Positions 32,008 through 40,814 of a stretch of 64,000 nt of DNA are shown here, one piece after another. The translations under genes and the position numbers were made by a program. Source of the stretch: JARRPM01 sp963765545 (GTDB lineage Bacteria > Pseudomonadota > Gammaproteobacteria > Pseudomonadales > Halieaceae). Below the pieces are notes generated by a model, which saw nothing but the letters and a program-made list of their open reading frames with translations, did no database searches and had not been told where the DNA came from. The stretch covers positions 1,054,001-1,118,000 of the forward strand of contig CAVXWW010000004.1 in the NCBI GenBank assembly GCA_963765545.1, given 5' to 3'. The stretch's first letter is position 1; every line of letters starts with the position of its first letter.

Positions 32008-33867
32008 TCAGGGCTGATACCAGATAGGGGATGTATAGGCCCGCTCCTGAATGGAATCCGGCCGACGGGTCTCCTGATCACCCCCCAGGGCCACGGCGTC
32101 ATAAAGGGAGTGGCGCGGGGTGGGAATTTCCAACACCCTGGCGTAGTAGAAAGCCGCCTGCGCTGGTTCGAACGCGGGGTCTTGCCAGAGCGCCAGCAGC
32201 TGGGGGTCGCCAATGGTATTGGCATAAGTGGCTGTGGCCACATCGACTGTATTCCCCACCGCGGGCAAACCGCCGTCCCTGTCCGCGACCCGAGCTCCGG
32301 ACCAGGCCACGTCATAGATCCGCTCGTGCGACACCCCCGCCTCATCCACCCAGCCCTTGATAATCTGCACCCGATCGAGATTGGCACCCAGCGGGTCCTT
32401 CAGCGCCTGGACGATAAATGTCGGCGCCGCGGAAGCGTTATCGGGCAGGCTCAATTCACCACCCATAGGCACCCCCGACACGCTGGCCTGGGCGTACAGG
32501 TCAGTGGCGCCCAGGTCTCCTTCACTGAAGCCCCAGCCACCAAAAAATTGCACCGCGATACGCGGACCCGTGGTCGCATACACCTCGCGTCGCTTCATTG
32601 CGGCAAAAATGTCTTCCCTGGTATTTGATCGGGCCCACACCGCAGCGAGGCCTGACGCCGACATGCCCCAGCCATAGGCGCCGCCATTTTCGCCAAACGT
32701 TGAATTCTTGTTTTCGGGGATGGAGTCGGTGGCAAGTTTGCCCATGAAATTACCCTCTTCCGCTGAAGACATAGCGGTATGGGAGTCGGTGGACCCTATA
32801 AACCCCAACTGGTAGGGGTTGCTCCCCAGCTGTTGCGCCATTTCCAGGCCCCTGCGCAGGGTCGGTCGCAGGTAATCACCAACCCCCGCCACGTAGGGAG
32901 CAGGTTCTTTCTGAATATAGAACGGGTAGGTTTCAAAATCGGCGAACTCGTCCTGCGGCGAAAGGTCCGGATGCGTTTCCGAGTCCCCCTTGATCTGGGT
33001 AATCTCGGCGATTTTTTCCCATTTGCCGCGCTGCGCCACGTAGGCGGGGCTGAACGTTTCGCCACGCAGGCTGGTGGTGTCAAACATGAATCCCTTGGAG
33101 ATATTGGAGTTATGGGGAATCGCCAGGAAATCTGCCCCCGTGGCCGCGCTGGTCGCATCCAGCCAAGTCCACAGATCTTCAGGATAGGGGCTATCGTCCA
33201 GGCCGAATGGCTGGAACTGCCTGGCCACTGCCGCGCCGGTGTCCGTCAATACAACCCGGTGCAGATTGGCGCCGCCTGGAATCGAGCTCCATTCCCAGCC
33301 TATCAATGCCGTGAACTCACCGGGTTTGTTGTATCGATCGGCGGTCTCGGTAATAGTGTTCCAGGTGTCCACTTCCACCTGGGGCATGGGTGGCAGCCAG
33401 CCCACATTACCACCGAGGATCGCAGCGGCAGCAGCTTCTCGCGGATCTTCGGGCACCGGCAATACGTCAATAAACAGGTCTCGCGCACTCTTGCTGTCAA
33501 TGGCCCGCCGCAGCACCCATTGTGCAATCCTGGCCTTTGCCGAATCAACCAGGCCCAGTTCGCTGGTATCGACGCCCTCGTAATACACGTGTCGGATAAC
33601 ACCGAGAAACTCGGCGTGATCGGAGACCACCAGGAAATCCAGCGGTGTTTGAATCTGCACCCGCGCGCGGTGATAGGGGTGAATAACCGGCAACCCGGTG
33701 GCAAAACGATAGGCCGTATCCGGATCAGCGGACAGGTTATTATTGGCAAATGCGTCAGAGGAGTACGCTGTGTGCAGGTGGGTATCCCCCCACAGCAACT
33801 GTTTACTATCTTGCGCAAAAGCACCCAAAGGCAGGCCCAGGGCCGCAGCAAAGCATAACCATTTCAT
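32008..33867 (-). CDS. DUF3604 domain protein, exported, PHP-like
   Basis: 619 residues. The signal peptide is KWLCFAAALGLPLGAFAQ. The mature protein begins with metal-binding phrases typical of DUF3604: LWGDTHLHTAYSSDAF (about 25-40), VVSDHAEFLG, and GFIGSTDSHTAMSSAEEGNF in the middle. These His/Asp clusters resemble PHP-type phosphoesterases, so a metal hydrolase is likely, but no substrate is known. Such genes are frequent in marine bacteria near acyl-CoA genes. It sits between the carboxyltransferase and the RhlG-like SDR on the same strand, and should act in the periplasm, unlike its cytoplasmic neighbours. Confidence 0.88.
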   Translation of the reverse strand: MKWLCFAAALGLPLGAFAQDSKQLLWGDTHLHTAYSSDAFANNNLSADPDTAYRFATGLPVIHPYHRARVQIQTPLDFLVVSDHAEFLGVIRHVYYEGVDTSELGLVDSAKARIAQWVLRRAIDSKSARDLFIDVLPVPEDPREAAAAAILGGNVGWLPPMPQVEVDTWNTITETADRYNKPGEFTALIGWEWSSIPGGANLHRVVLTDTGAAVARQFQPFGLDDSPYPEDLWTWLDATSAATGADFLAIPHNSNISKGFMFDTTSLRGETFSPAYVAQRGKWEKIAEITQIKGDSETHPDLSPQDEFADFETYPFYIQKEPAPYVAGVGDYLRPTLRRGLEMAQQLGSNPYQLGFIGSTDSHTAMSSAEEGNFMGKLATDSIPENKNSTFGENGGAYGWGMSASGLAAVWARSNTREDIFAAMKRREVYATTGPRIAVQFFGGWGFSEGDLGATDLYAQASVSGVPMGGELSLPDNASAAPTFIVQALKDPLGANLDRVQIIKGWVDEAGVSHERIYDVAWSGARVADRDGGLPAVGNTVDVATATYANTIGDPQLLALWQDPAFEPAQAAFYYARVLEIPTPRHSLYDAVALGGDQETRRPDSIQERAYTSPIWYQP

Positions 33868-33922
33868 TATTGTCGTTGTTCTCCGATTAGTATGGCGCAG
33901 CCTGGATCAGTTGGCCCCGGCG

Positions 33923-35464
33923 CTAACAGGGGCGATCCGGCTTGCGTGCCGCCGCGAAAGCGCGCACGGTCACCGCACGTGTATCTGCGGGGTCAATGAC
34001 TGCGTCGATTTCCAGGTGTGCTGCCGCCTCGGTGGCCTTGCCAACCTCGTACATGCGAGCGAGCAATTGCTCATACAGGGTTTCACGTTCCTGGGGGTCG
34101 GTCACAGCGTCAAGCTCTTTTTTGAACCCCAGGCGAACCGCTCCTTCCAGACCCATACCGCCGAACTCGCCGGTGGGCCATGACGCCGCGTACAATGGCC
34201 GAACAAAACTACCGCCGGTCATTGCCATGGCCCCAAGACCATAGCCCTTGCGCAGGAAAATGGCCACCACTGGCACTGTCAGCGCAGCGCCAGCCAGGAA
34301 CAGGGAAGACATACTGCGCACCGCACCTTGCTGCTCACTCTCGGGACCCACCATAAATCCGGGGGTATCGGTCAATGACAGCACAGGCAATCGCAGCGCT
34401 TCACAAATCCGCAGGAAGCGCGCCGCCTTCTCCGATGCCTGGGCATCGACAGCGCCACCCATCTGTTGGCAGTCGTTGGCGATAAGTGCCACTGGCCTGC
34501 CCTCCAGGTGGATAAACCCGGTGATAATGGCACGCCCATAAATGCGCTGTAATTCGAGAAAGGAGCCCGCGTCAGCGATGGTCTCGATAATCCGTCGCAC
34601 CGGGTAGGCCCAGCGCCGGTCCCGGGGAATAACTTCCCGCAAACTGTCCTGGGGTAGGGCTGTCCAATGTGCTACCGGACCCTGAAAATAGGAAAGTAGC
34701 TGGCGCGCCAGGGCAGTGGCGTGGGCCTCATTCTCGGCCACAATATCCACCACCCCGTTTCTTTCCTGCACTTCGATGGGCCCGATGTCGGTCGGGTCGT
34801 ATTTCCCAAGCCCACCGCCCTCTATCATCGCGGGGCCAGCCATACCGATCCAGGAACTGCGCGTGGCGATGGTAAAATCGGCACAACCGAACAGCGCGGC
34901 ATTACCGGCAAAACAGTAGCCATTATTGACTGCAATACGGGGCACCTTGCCACTGAGCCCCGCCCAGGTACTGAACGAGCGGATATTCAGGCCGGCGATC
35001 TGGGTCGTCACGTCGGTATCCCCGGGGCGCCCACCCCCTCCTTCCGTGTACATGATCACCGGCAGGCCGAGTTCTTCAGCGAGTTCACACATCCGGTCGA
35101 GTTTCTTGTGGTGAAAAAATCCCTGGGTCCCGGCCAGCACAGCATAGTCGTTGACGATGACCGCGGCGCGCGCCTGTTCTGCTCCCACCTGGGCGGCATT
35201 GATTGTGCAGGTACCCGTGATGATGCCGTCTCCGGCGGTATTTGACTGCAGGTCCTCATAATCGCGCCGACTGCGCTGGGCCGCCACAGCAAGCTGACCG
35301 TATTCCACAAAGGAAGCGGCATCCACCAGGTCGTCCAGGTTCTCCCGGGCGGTACGATAGCCCTTCTGATGCCGCCTGCTGCGCGCCTCGCTGCGCTGGT
35401 CATCCAGGGTGCGGGCAACCCGCTCACGCCAGGCGGTCAATTCAGGCCGCATCTCATCGTCCAT
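33923..35464 (-). CDS. Acyl-CoA carboxylase carboxyltransferase subunit
   Basis: 513 residues, with both halves of the crotonase-like carboxyltransferase fold (as in PccB, MccB, AccD5). Visible signatures are YTEGGGGRPGD near 140, NNGYCFAGNAALFGCADFTIAT, the second-half SLTDTPGFMVGPESEQQGAVR and the GYGLGAMAMTGGSF loop. It would move carboxybiotin CO2 to an acyl-CoA. The matching biotin carboxylase/BCCP gene is not in this window. Length is typical, and CGGAGTAGG precedes the ATG. It lies 58 nt after the enoyl-CoA hydratase gene. Substrate (propionyl, methylcrotonyl, geranyl or other) cannot be told. Confidence 0.88.
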   Translation of the reverse strand: MDDEMRPELTAWRERVARTLDDQRSEARSRRHQKGYRTARENLDDLVDAASFVEYGQLAVAAQRSRRDYEDLQSNTAGDGIITGTCTINAAQVGAEQARAAVIVNDYAVLAGTQGFFHHKKLDRMCELAEELGLPVIMYTEGGGGRPGDTDVTTQIAGLNIRSFSTWAGLSGKVPRIAVNNGYCFAGNAALFGCADFTIATRSSWIGMAGPAMIEGGGLGKYDPTDIGPIEVQERNGVVDIVAENEAHATALARQLLSYFQGPVAHWTALPQDSLREVIPRDRRWAYPVRRIIETIADAGSFLELQRIYGRAIITGFIHLEGRPVALIANDCQQMGGAVDAQASEKAARFLRICEALRLPVLSLTDTPGFMVGPESEQQGAVRSMSSLFLAGAALTVPVVAIFLRKGYGLGAMAMTGGSFVRPLYAASWPTGEFGGMGLEGAVRLGFKKELDAVTDPQERETLYEQLLARMYEVGKATEAAAHLEIDAVIDPADTRAVTVRAFAAARKPDRPC

Positions 35465-35522
35465 TGCCTACTCCGGGTGCAATTCTCAGGACACTATAGC
35501 GCAGCTGCCGGGGGTTGATCAG

Positions 35523-36311
35523 CTACTCGCCCTGCCAACGCGGGGCGCGTTTTTCGATGAAAGCAGCCACGCCTTCGGCAGCATCCGCACTATTTATGCA
35601 CAGGTGCTGCATCCTCGCTTCATAGGATATGGTTTCACCTACTGTGATATCGGTGGCCGCGTTCAGTGCCTGCTTGGCATAGCGCAGGGCAAGCGGTGAC
35701 TTGGCGGCCAGCTCCTGTGCCCAGCCTCGCGCCTGCGCCAGCAAATCAGCGGCTGGCACAACACGATTGCACAGCCCCCAATCCATGCATTTGGCAGCGC
35801 GTATTTTTTCTCCAGAAGCAATCACCTCATAGGCCCGGTGGCGACCCAGGGTCCGCACAAGATGCCAGGTAGCACCGCCATCAGGCACCAGACCTATGGC
35901 CGCAAAGGCCTGGTATATGTAGGCGTCGTCGGCCATCATCACCAGGTCACAGTTCATGGCAAAAGCACTGCCTATGCCAGCAGCGGCGCCATTCACCGCG
36001 GCTATCCAGGGTTTGGGTGCGCTATTCATCTCCAGCAAAACAGGCTTGTATTCACCATTGAGCTGGTCTTCCACCCGAAAGGTCTCGGGGTTCTCGGCCG
36101 TTTCCGCAAGGTCGGCGCCGGCGCAGAACGCCCTGCCCTCCCCGGTCAGTATAACTGCCCTGATAGCGTCGTCTTCGTTAACCTCCCGCACCGCGTGGCG
36201 CAGTTCAAGGCGCAACTCGGCGTTGAAGGCATTCAGGCTCTCGGGTCGATTGAGTGCGACCACCGCGACGCCATCTTCGCGTTCGATTTTTACAGTGTTG
36301 TAGTTACTCAC
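35523..36311 (-). CDS. Enoyl-CoA hydratase/isomerase, PaaG-like
   Basis: 262 residues of the crotonase fold. Oxyanion-hole pieces are GRAFCAGADLAET and AAVNGAAAGIGSAFA. The catalytic region reads GLVPDGGATWHLVRTLG, with Asp in the place of the hydratase Glu, as in PaaG-type isomerases; isomerase rather than hydratase activity is therefore possible. The start is GTG 36311 with AGAGGG upstream. It lies between the CoA transferase/racemase and carboxyltransferase genes in the acyl-CoA cluster. Confidence 0.88.
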   Translation of the reverse strand: MSNYNTVKIEREDGVAVVALNRPESLNAFNAELRLELRHAVREVNEDDAIRAVILTGEGRAFCAGADLAETAENPETFRVEDQLNGEYKPVLLEMNSAPKPWIAAVNGAAAGIGSAFAMNCDLVMMADDAYIYQAFAAIGLVPDGGATWHLVRTLGRHRAYEVIASGEKIRAAKCMDWGLCNRVVPAADLLAQARGWAQELAAKSPLALRYAKQALNAATDITVGETISYEARMQHLCINSADAAEGVAAFIEKRAPRWQGE

Positions 36312-36358
36312 GACTTACCCTCTTTGTGCGTGTGGCTGTATATGGCGATAGTGTGCTG

Positions 36359-37492
36359 TCATGCTATAGCGCCCTGTGACTTCAGCTCGGCAATTTCCTT
36401 CTCGCCGAAGCCCATCGCAGTCAACACTGTATCCGTGTCCTGTGCCGGGTTGGGACCAGCGTGCTTAACCTGTGACGGTGTGCGACTGAATCGCGGCGCG
36501 GGTGCGGGCTGCGTTATGCCATCAACTTCGATATAAGTCTGCCTGGCAACGTTGGCTGGGTGCGCCGGTGCGTCCATAAAGTTCAATACTGGAGCGAAGC
36601 ACACGTCGGTGCCCTCCATGATCTCGCACCACTGAGCCTGGGTTTTGCGCTTGAAGACCTCTGTCAGTTTCTCCTTCATCTCAGGCCACCTGACCGCATT
36701 GTGCTGGTCGCCAAAGTCCTCCTCGGATAGTTCCGCGTGCTGTTTCAACAGGGCGTAAAACTGCGGTTCGATCGACCCGATAGAGATATACTCCCCATCG
36801 GCACACTCGTAGGTATCATAAAAATGAGCGCCGCCGTCCAGCATATTCGATTCGCGCTGGTTAGCATCCCACATACCCATGGCCTGAAAACCGTGAAACA
36901 TCCACATCAACTGCGCGGCGCCATCGACCATCGCTACATCGATGACCTGGCCCTTACCCGAATTGGCTGTCTCCAGCATCGCCGCCAGCACACCGTTGAC
37001 CAACAGCATCCCGCCACCGCCCATATCGCCCACCAGGTTCAGTGGGGGTACCGGTTTTTCACCCTTGCGGCCCGTGGCAAACAGCGCGCCGGTAATAGAA
37101 ATATAGTTAATATCGTGTCCGGCAGCGAGCGCCAGCGGCCCCTCCTGGCCCCACCCGGTCATGCGGGCAAATATCAACCTCGGATTGCGCTCCAGACAGA
37201 CATCGGGACCGATACCCAGCTTCTCGCACACACCGGGGCGAAAGGGGTCTATCAACACGTCGGCATTTTCCACCATGCGCAACAGCGTCTCGATACCTGC
37301 GGCGTCCTTGAGATTGAGCACCACGGACTTCTTGCCGCGGGCGCTCACATCCTTCATGACCAGGTGGCTGGCGCCGGCGGCGCGGTCAATACGAATCACC
37401 TCCGCGCCCATATCGGCCAACATCATGCCGCCCATAGGGGCGGGGCCGATACCCGCCAGTTCGATAACGGTAAAGCCATTAAGTGGCCCCAT
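36359..37492 (-). CDS. CaiB/BaiF family protein, probable alpha-methylacyl-CoA racemase
   Basis: 377 residues, class III CoA-transferase family. The racemase catalytic pair can be placed: His126 in AAGHDINYI and Asp156 in NLVGDMGGGG, with Arg52 and Glu242 near the positions used by the Mycobacterium tuberculosis racemase MCR. This favours epimerisation of (2R)- to (2S)-methylacyl-CoA over CoA transfer. Such an enzyme is needed to bring branched or sterol-side-chain acyl-CoAs into beta-oxidation. The start has AAGGAGACTGAC. It is 15 nt after the HSD10-like SDR gene and 47 nt before the enoyl-CoA hydratase. Confidence 0.86.
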   Translation of the reverse strand: MGPLNGFTVIELAGIGPAPMGGMMLADMGAEVIRIDRAAGASHLVMKDVSARGKKSVVLNLKDAAGIETLLRMVENADVLIDPFRPGVCEKLGIGPDVCLERNPRLIFARMTGWGQEGPLALAAGHDINYISITGALFATGRKGEKPVPPLNLVGDMGGGGMLLVNGVLAAMLETANSGKGQVIDVAMVDGAAQLMWMFHGFQAMGMWDANQRESNMLDGGAHFYDTYECADGEYISIGSIEPQFYALLKQHAELSEEDFGDQHNAVRWPEMKEKLTEVFKRKTQAQWCEIMEGTDVCFAPVLNFMDAPAHPANVARQTYIEVDGITQPAPAPRFSRTPSQVKHAGPNPAQDTDTVLTAMGFGEKEIAELKSQGAIA

Positions 37493-37507
37493 GTCAGTCT
37501 CCTTTTG

Positions 37508-38281
37508 TTAGCGCGGCTGCATCCGAATGGCGCCGTCCAGGCGGATACTTTCGCCATTGAGGTAATCATTCTCCGCGATAAATACCGACATATGGGCAAT
37601 TTCCTGTGGCTGGCCCAGGCGCGGTGGATAGCACACACTGGATTCCAGTGATTTGTAGGCCTGCTCCGGCAAAGACTCGAACAAAGGCGTGTGTATAAGG
37701 CCCGGCACAATCGTGTTCACCCGTATCCCGTAACTCGCCAGGTCCCGCGCCATGGGCAATGTCATGCCAATAACGCCGCCCTTGCTGGCAGAATATGCCA
37801 CCTGGCCTACCTGCCCTTCGTACGCGGCCACTGAGGCCGTGTTGATGATCACGCCGCGACCCCCATCATCGTTGAATGGTTGGTTTTTGGCCATCTGCTC
37901 AGCGGCGTAACGCGAGACATTGAAGGTGCCCACCAGGTTGATATTGATCACCAGCATATACTGGTCCAGCGGAAAAACACCGTTCTTGCCAAAGGTTTTA
38001 CAGGCATTGCCTATGCCCGCAAAATTGTTACAGATGTGCACTGCGCCAAATTTCTCCACAACGCCTTCCACTGCGGCTTTGACGGACTCCTCGTCCGCCA
38101 CGTTCACATTCCAGAAAGCCACGTTTTCCGCGCCCAGGCCGGTAATCACCTCGTTCGCATTGGCCTCGTTCATATCGAAGATGGCCACTTTTGCACCCTT
38201 GGCCACGTAGGCTTCCACGGTTCCCCGTCCAAGGCCAGAGGCGCCGCCGGTAACAATTGCTACTTTTCCTGCAAGATCCAT
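37508..38281 (-). CDS. Short-chain dehydrogenase, HSD10-like (3-hydroxyacyl-CoA dehydrogenase type II)
   Basis: 257 residues. NAD-binding VTGGASGLGRG (10-20) and the acidic residue ending strand 2 (IFDMNE) favour NAD. The insert CKTFGKNGVFPLDQY and the pieces INTASVAAYEGQVGQVAYSASKGG follow the type II 3-hydroxyacyl-CoA dehydrogenases (HSD17B10), which oxidise 2-methyl-3-hydroxybutyryl-CoA and related acyl-CoAs. ATG 38281 has AGGAG upstream; 38350 would overlap the acyl-CoA dehydrogenase gene. With the racemase, hydratase and dehydrogenase around it, it would supply the third step of a branched-chain beta-oxidation. Confidence 0.9.
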   Translation of the reverse strand: MDLAGKVAIVTGGASGLGRGTVEAYVAKGAKVAIFDMNEANANEVITGLGAENVAFWNVNVADEESVKAAVEGVVEKFGAVHICNNFAGIGNACKTFGKNGVFPLDQYMLVININLVGTFNVSRYAAEQMAKNQPFNDDGGRGVIINTASVAAYEGQVGQVAYSASKGGVIGMTLPMARDLASYGIRVNTIVPGLIHTPLFESLPEQAYKSLESSVCYPPRLGQPQEIAHMSVFIAENDYLNGESIRLDGAIRMQPR

Positions 38282-38304
38282 AATCAAACTCCTGTGATTG
38301 GTCG

Positions 38305-39480
38305 TCAAAAATTGCGAGTATTGAACGGCGCGTAGTCTTCGCCGAGACAATCCCGACTGATGATAATTTTCATCACCTCGGAACTACCCGCATAGATAGT
38401 CGATATCTTGGCGTCGGTATACTGCCTGCTAATAGGGTATTCGTCCATATAGCCGTGGCCGCCATGCAACTGCACCCCCAGGTCGGCCGTCGCGACCTGC
38501 AGTTCACTGGTTACCAGCTTGGCCTTTGCCGCATCCACGGCGGTAAGAGCGCCGGCGTTAAAGGCGGTGACACACTGGTCCACATACACCTGGGCCAGGT
38601 CCAGCTGGGTGCGTTGTTCGGCCAGCTTGAACTGGGTATTCTGGAATGCGGCCAGCGGTTTGCCAAACGCCTTGCGCTCTTTCACATAGTCCGCAGCGAG
38701 ATCCCAGGACAGTTGCGCAGCCGACAGATAGCCGACGGCGCCAATCAGGCGCTCCTCCGCCAGCCCTTTCATCAGGTAGACAAACCCCTGGCCGGGCTCA
38801 CCCAGCACATTTGCCTTGGGCACCGCCACGTCATTGAAAAACAGTTCGGCGGTGTCCTGGGCCTTGAGCCCCATTTTTTTGAGGTTGCGGCCCCGCTCAA
38901 AGCCCTCCATCCCGCGTTCAACCAGGAACAGGGTCATATGGTGAGGGTTATTTTCAGGATCGGTTTTGGCGGCTACAACAACGACATCGGCGTTGATACC
39001 GTTTGATATAAAGGTTTTTGATCCGTTCAGTAGCCAGTGATCATCTCTCTCCACGGCACTGGAACGCATGCCCGCAAGGTCGCTGCCCGCGTCGGGTTCG
39101 GTCATCGCGATCGCCAGTATTGACTCGCCACTGGCACAGGCAGGCAGAAACCTGCTGCATTGCTCCTCACTGCCAAAGCGAGTGAAATAAGGTCCTACCA
39201 GTCGGCTGTGCAGGGTGTTATACCAGTCGCCCACCCTGGCATACGCGGTTTCTTCGATAATAATCTGCTCAAAGCGGAAATCAGGGTCTCCCATACCGCC
39301 GTATTTTTCCTCCGGCCAGACCATCAGGAAGCCCTGCTCACCGGCTTTGCGAAACGCGTCACGATCCACGATCCCGGCCTCACGCCAGGGTTCCATATGT
39401 GGCACAATCTCTGCGGTCAGGAATTTACGGTAGGCGTCCCTGAACATCGCCTGCTCTTCGGTAAACGCGCGCTGCAGCAT
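38305..39480 (-). CDS. Acyl-CoA dehydrogenase (IVD/LCAD-type catalytic base)
   Basis: 391 residues with the standard dehydrogenase layout. FAD/substrate motif AIAMTEPDAGSDLAG is at 123-137, KTFISNG at 155-161, LHGGHGYMDEY near 338-348. The usual catalytic Glu of the YEGT motif is missing (IYAGSSE, Ala364). A Glu instead lies at 242/243 in GLAEERL, the site used by isovaleryl-CoA and long-chain enzymes. This points to branched or long substrates. ATG 39480 has AGGAGG; 39600 is too long. It is the first gene of the minus-strand acyl-CoA cluster and is divergent from the diguanylate cyclase. Confidence 0.93.
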   Translation of the reverse strand: MLQRAFTEEQAMFRDAYRKFLTAEIVPHMEPWREAGIVDRDAFRKAGEQGFLMVWPEEKYGGMGDPDFRFEQIIIEETAYARVGDWYNTLHSRLVGPYFTRFGSEEQCSRFLPACASGESILAIAMTEPDAGSDLAGMRSSAVERDDHWLLNGSKTFISNGINADVVVVAAKTDPENNPHHMTLFLVERGMEGFERGRNLKKMGLKAQDTAELFFNDVAVPKANVLGEPGQGFVYLMKGLAEERLIGAVGYLSAAQLSWDLAADYVKERKAFGKPLAAFQNTQFKLAEQRTQLDLAQVYVDQCVTAFNAGALTAVDAAKAKLVTSELQVATADLGVQLHGGHGYMDEYPISRQYTDAKISTIYAGSSEVMKIIISRDCLGEDYAPFNTRNF

Positions 39481-39633
39481 CCGCTGGCCTCCTTTACTAT
39501 GCGTTTTAAAGACCCGGGAGTATGGGTAAGGGGCTGCCGGGTAGCAATGACCTGCCCCTACATGAAAATTGACGTAAACTGACAGTTGTGACCTGATCAC
39601 CCTCAGTCACGCTTAACCACTACGGGACATTAG

Positions 39634-40800
39634 ATGGAGCAGATTTTTCCGGAGAACTGGGCGTTCATGCTTTTTGGGCTGATCTTCTCCATCACCTGCG
39701 CGCAGATGCTGGTCGTCTATGTACTGGCCGACTCCAGCAAACCTCCCGCCGGCCTGGGCCTCTTTACAGTTTATTTCATGGCGTCACTGCTGGGCTGGAT
39801 TGCCATTACCCTGCAACAAAGTTCCAGCATGCAGATGGCTGTAGACGTGCCATCTGTGATGATTAGCCTGAATAGCTATATTCTGTTCATGGCTGCCGGT
39901 CAGCGCTCGGGGGTTGCCCGTGGTCGCGTTGTATTGGGCGCCGTATGCCTGGTAGTTTGCCTGTGCGAATTCTTCCTGCCCCCACAGCAGATGTTTGTGG
40001 TGCAGGCTGCAGCAGTAGCGCTTTTTTTTGCCGGCACAGGCCTTATCTGCGGCTGGCGCGGCTGGCATTATCGCAATATCGGCGATGCTATTATTGCCTA
40101 TGCCGCCGTTACAATGGTTGTGGGGATGCCCCTGGCGGTTTACTACTTCCTGAGCGCCGGGGAACAGGCTCGCGGGGAGGCTATTGCATTTGGTATCCAC
40201 AGCGCGGCCTATGCGCTTATCGCCATCGGGTTTCTCGCCAGTGTAGTCATTGAATACCAGCAACACCTGTCGGACCTGGCTACACTGGACCCACTGACAC
40301 GCCTGCTGAACCGGCGCGGGTTGGAAGATGCACTGCAGATCAGCAAAGCCCAGGCCTCGCGACGCAGCTTGCCAACAGCCGCCATTATGGTCGATATAGA
40401 CCATTTCAAGCAGGTCAACGACAGCTTTGGCCACGAGGTCGGCGACCACATACTGCGCCAGGTAGCTGACACACTGACTCGCCTGAGCCGATCCAGCGAT
40501 GTGGTTGCCCGCATCGGTGGCGAGGAATTCCTGCTGGTGCTGCCAGAAACGGAGCTGGCGGCTGCCCGGATACTGGCAGAGCGTATTCGCGAGGCCATAG
40601 GTCAGAGGCCCCTGCTGGTGGATTTCCAGCGTATCGGCGTCACCGTCAGCCTGGGTGTCGCCTGCGTGGTGGGGGAGCTAAGCCTTGACGAACTGTCCCA
40701 GGAGGCTGACCGCGCGATGTACCTGGCCAAGCGTGGCGGCCGTAACAGGGTGGCCTCTGTCGAGCACAAGCCTGTTCACCTGACGACTGCGACCGGATAG
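39634..40800 (+). CDS. Membrane diguanylate cyclase (GGDEF)
   Basis: 388 residues. Residues 1-205 contain about six or seven hydrophobic helices with no recognised sensor signature. The GGDEF domain follows: LDPLTRLLNRRG (about 215-226), MVDIDHFKQVNDSFGHEVGD, and the active-site GGEEF at 295-299. An inhibitory I-site RSSD lies at 286-289, exactly five residues before GGEEF, so product feedback is likely. It should synthesise cyclic di-GMP at the inner membrane. No EAL domain is present. It is divergent from the acyl-CoA dehydrogenase, with a 153-nt shared control region. Confidence 0.95.
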   Translation: MEQIFPENWAFMLFGLIFSITCAQMLVVYVLADSSKPPAGLGLFTVYFMASLLGWIAITLQQSSSMQMAVDVPSVMISLNSYILFMAAGQRSGVARGRVVLGAVCLVVCLCEFFLPPQQMFVVQAAAVALFFAGTGLICGWRGWHYRNIGDAIIAYAAVTMVVGMPLAVYYFLSAGEQARGEAIAFGIHSAAYALIAIGFLASVVIEYQQHLSDLATLDPLTRLLNRRGLEDALQISKAQASRRSLPTAAIMVDIDHFKQVNDSFGHEVGDHILRQVADTLTRLSRSSDVVARIGGEEFLLVLPETELAAARILAERIREAIGQRPLLVDFQRIGVTVSLGVACVVGELSLDELSQEADRAMYLAKRGGRNRVASVEHKPVHLTTATG

Positions 40801-40814
40801 GTCGCTGTTTCGCA

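Noticed and set aside
32779..33858. Plus-strand open frame of 359 codons opposite the DUF3604 gene
   Set aside because: Shadow of a well-supported exported protein. No start site, no domain pattern.
36737..37651. Plus-strand open frame of 304 codons opposite the racemase gene
   Set aside because: The minus-strand gene has intact catalytic residues; the opposite frame is His/Gln-rich and unlike any protein.
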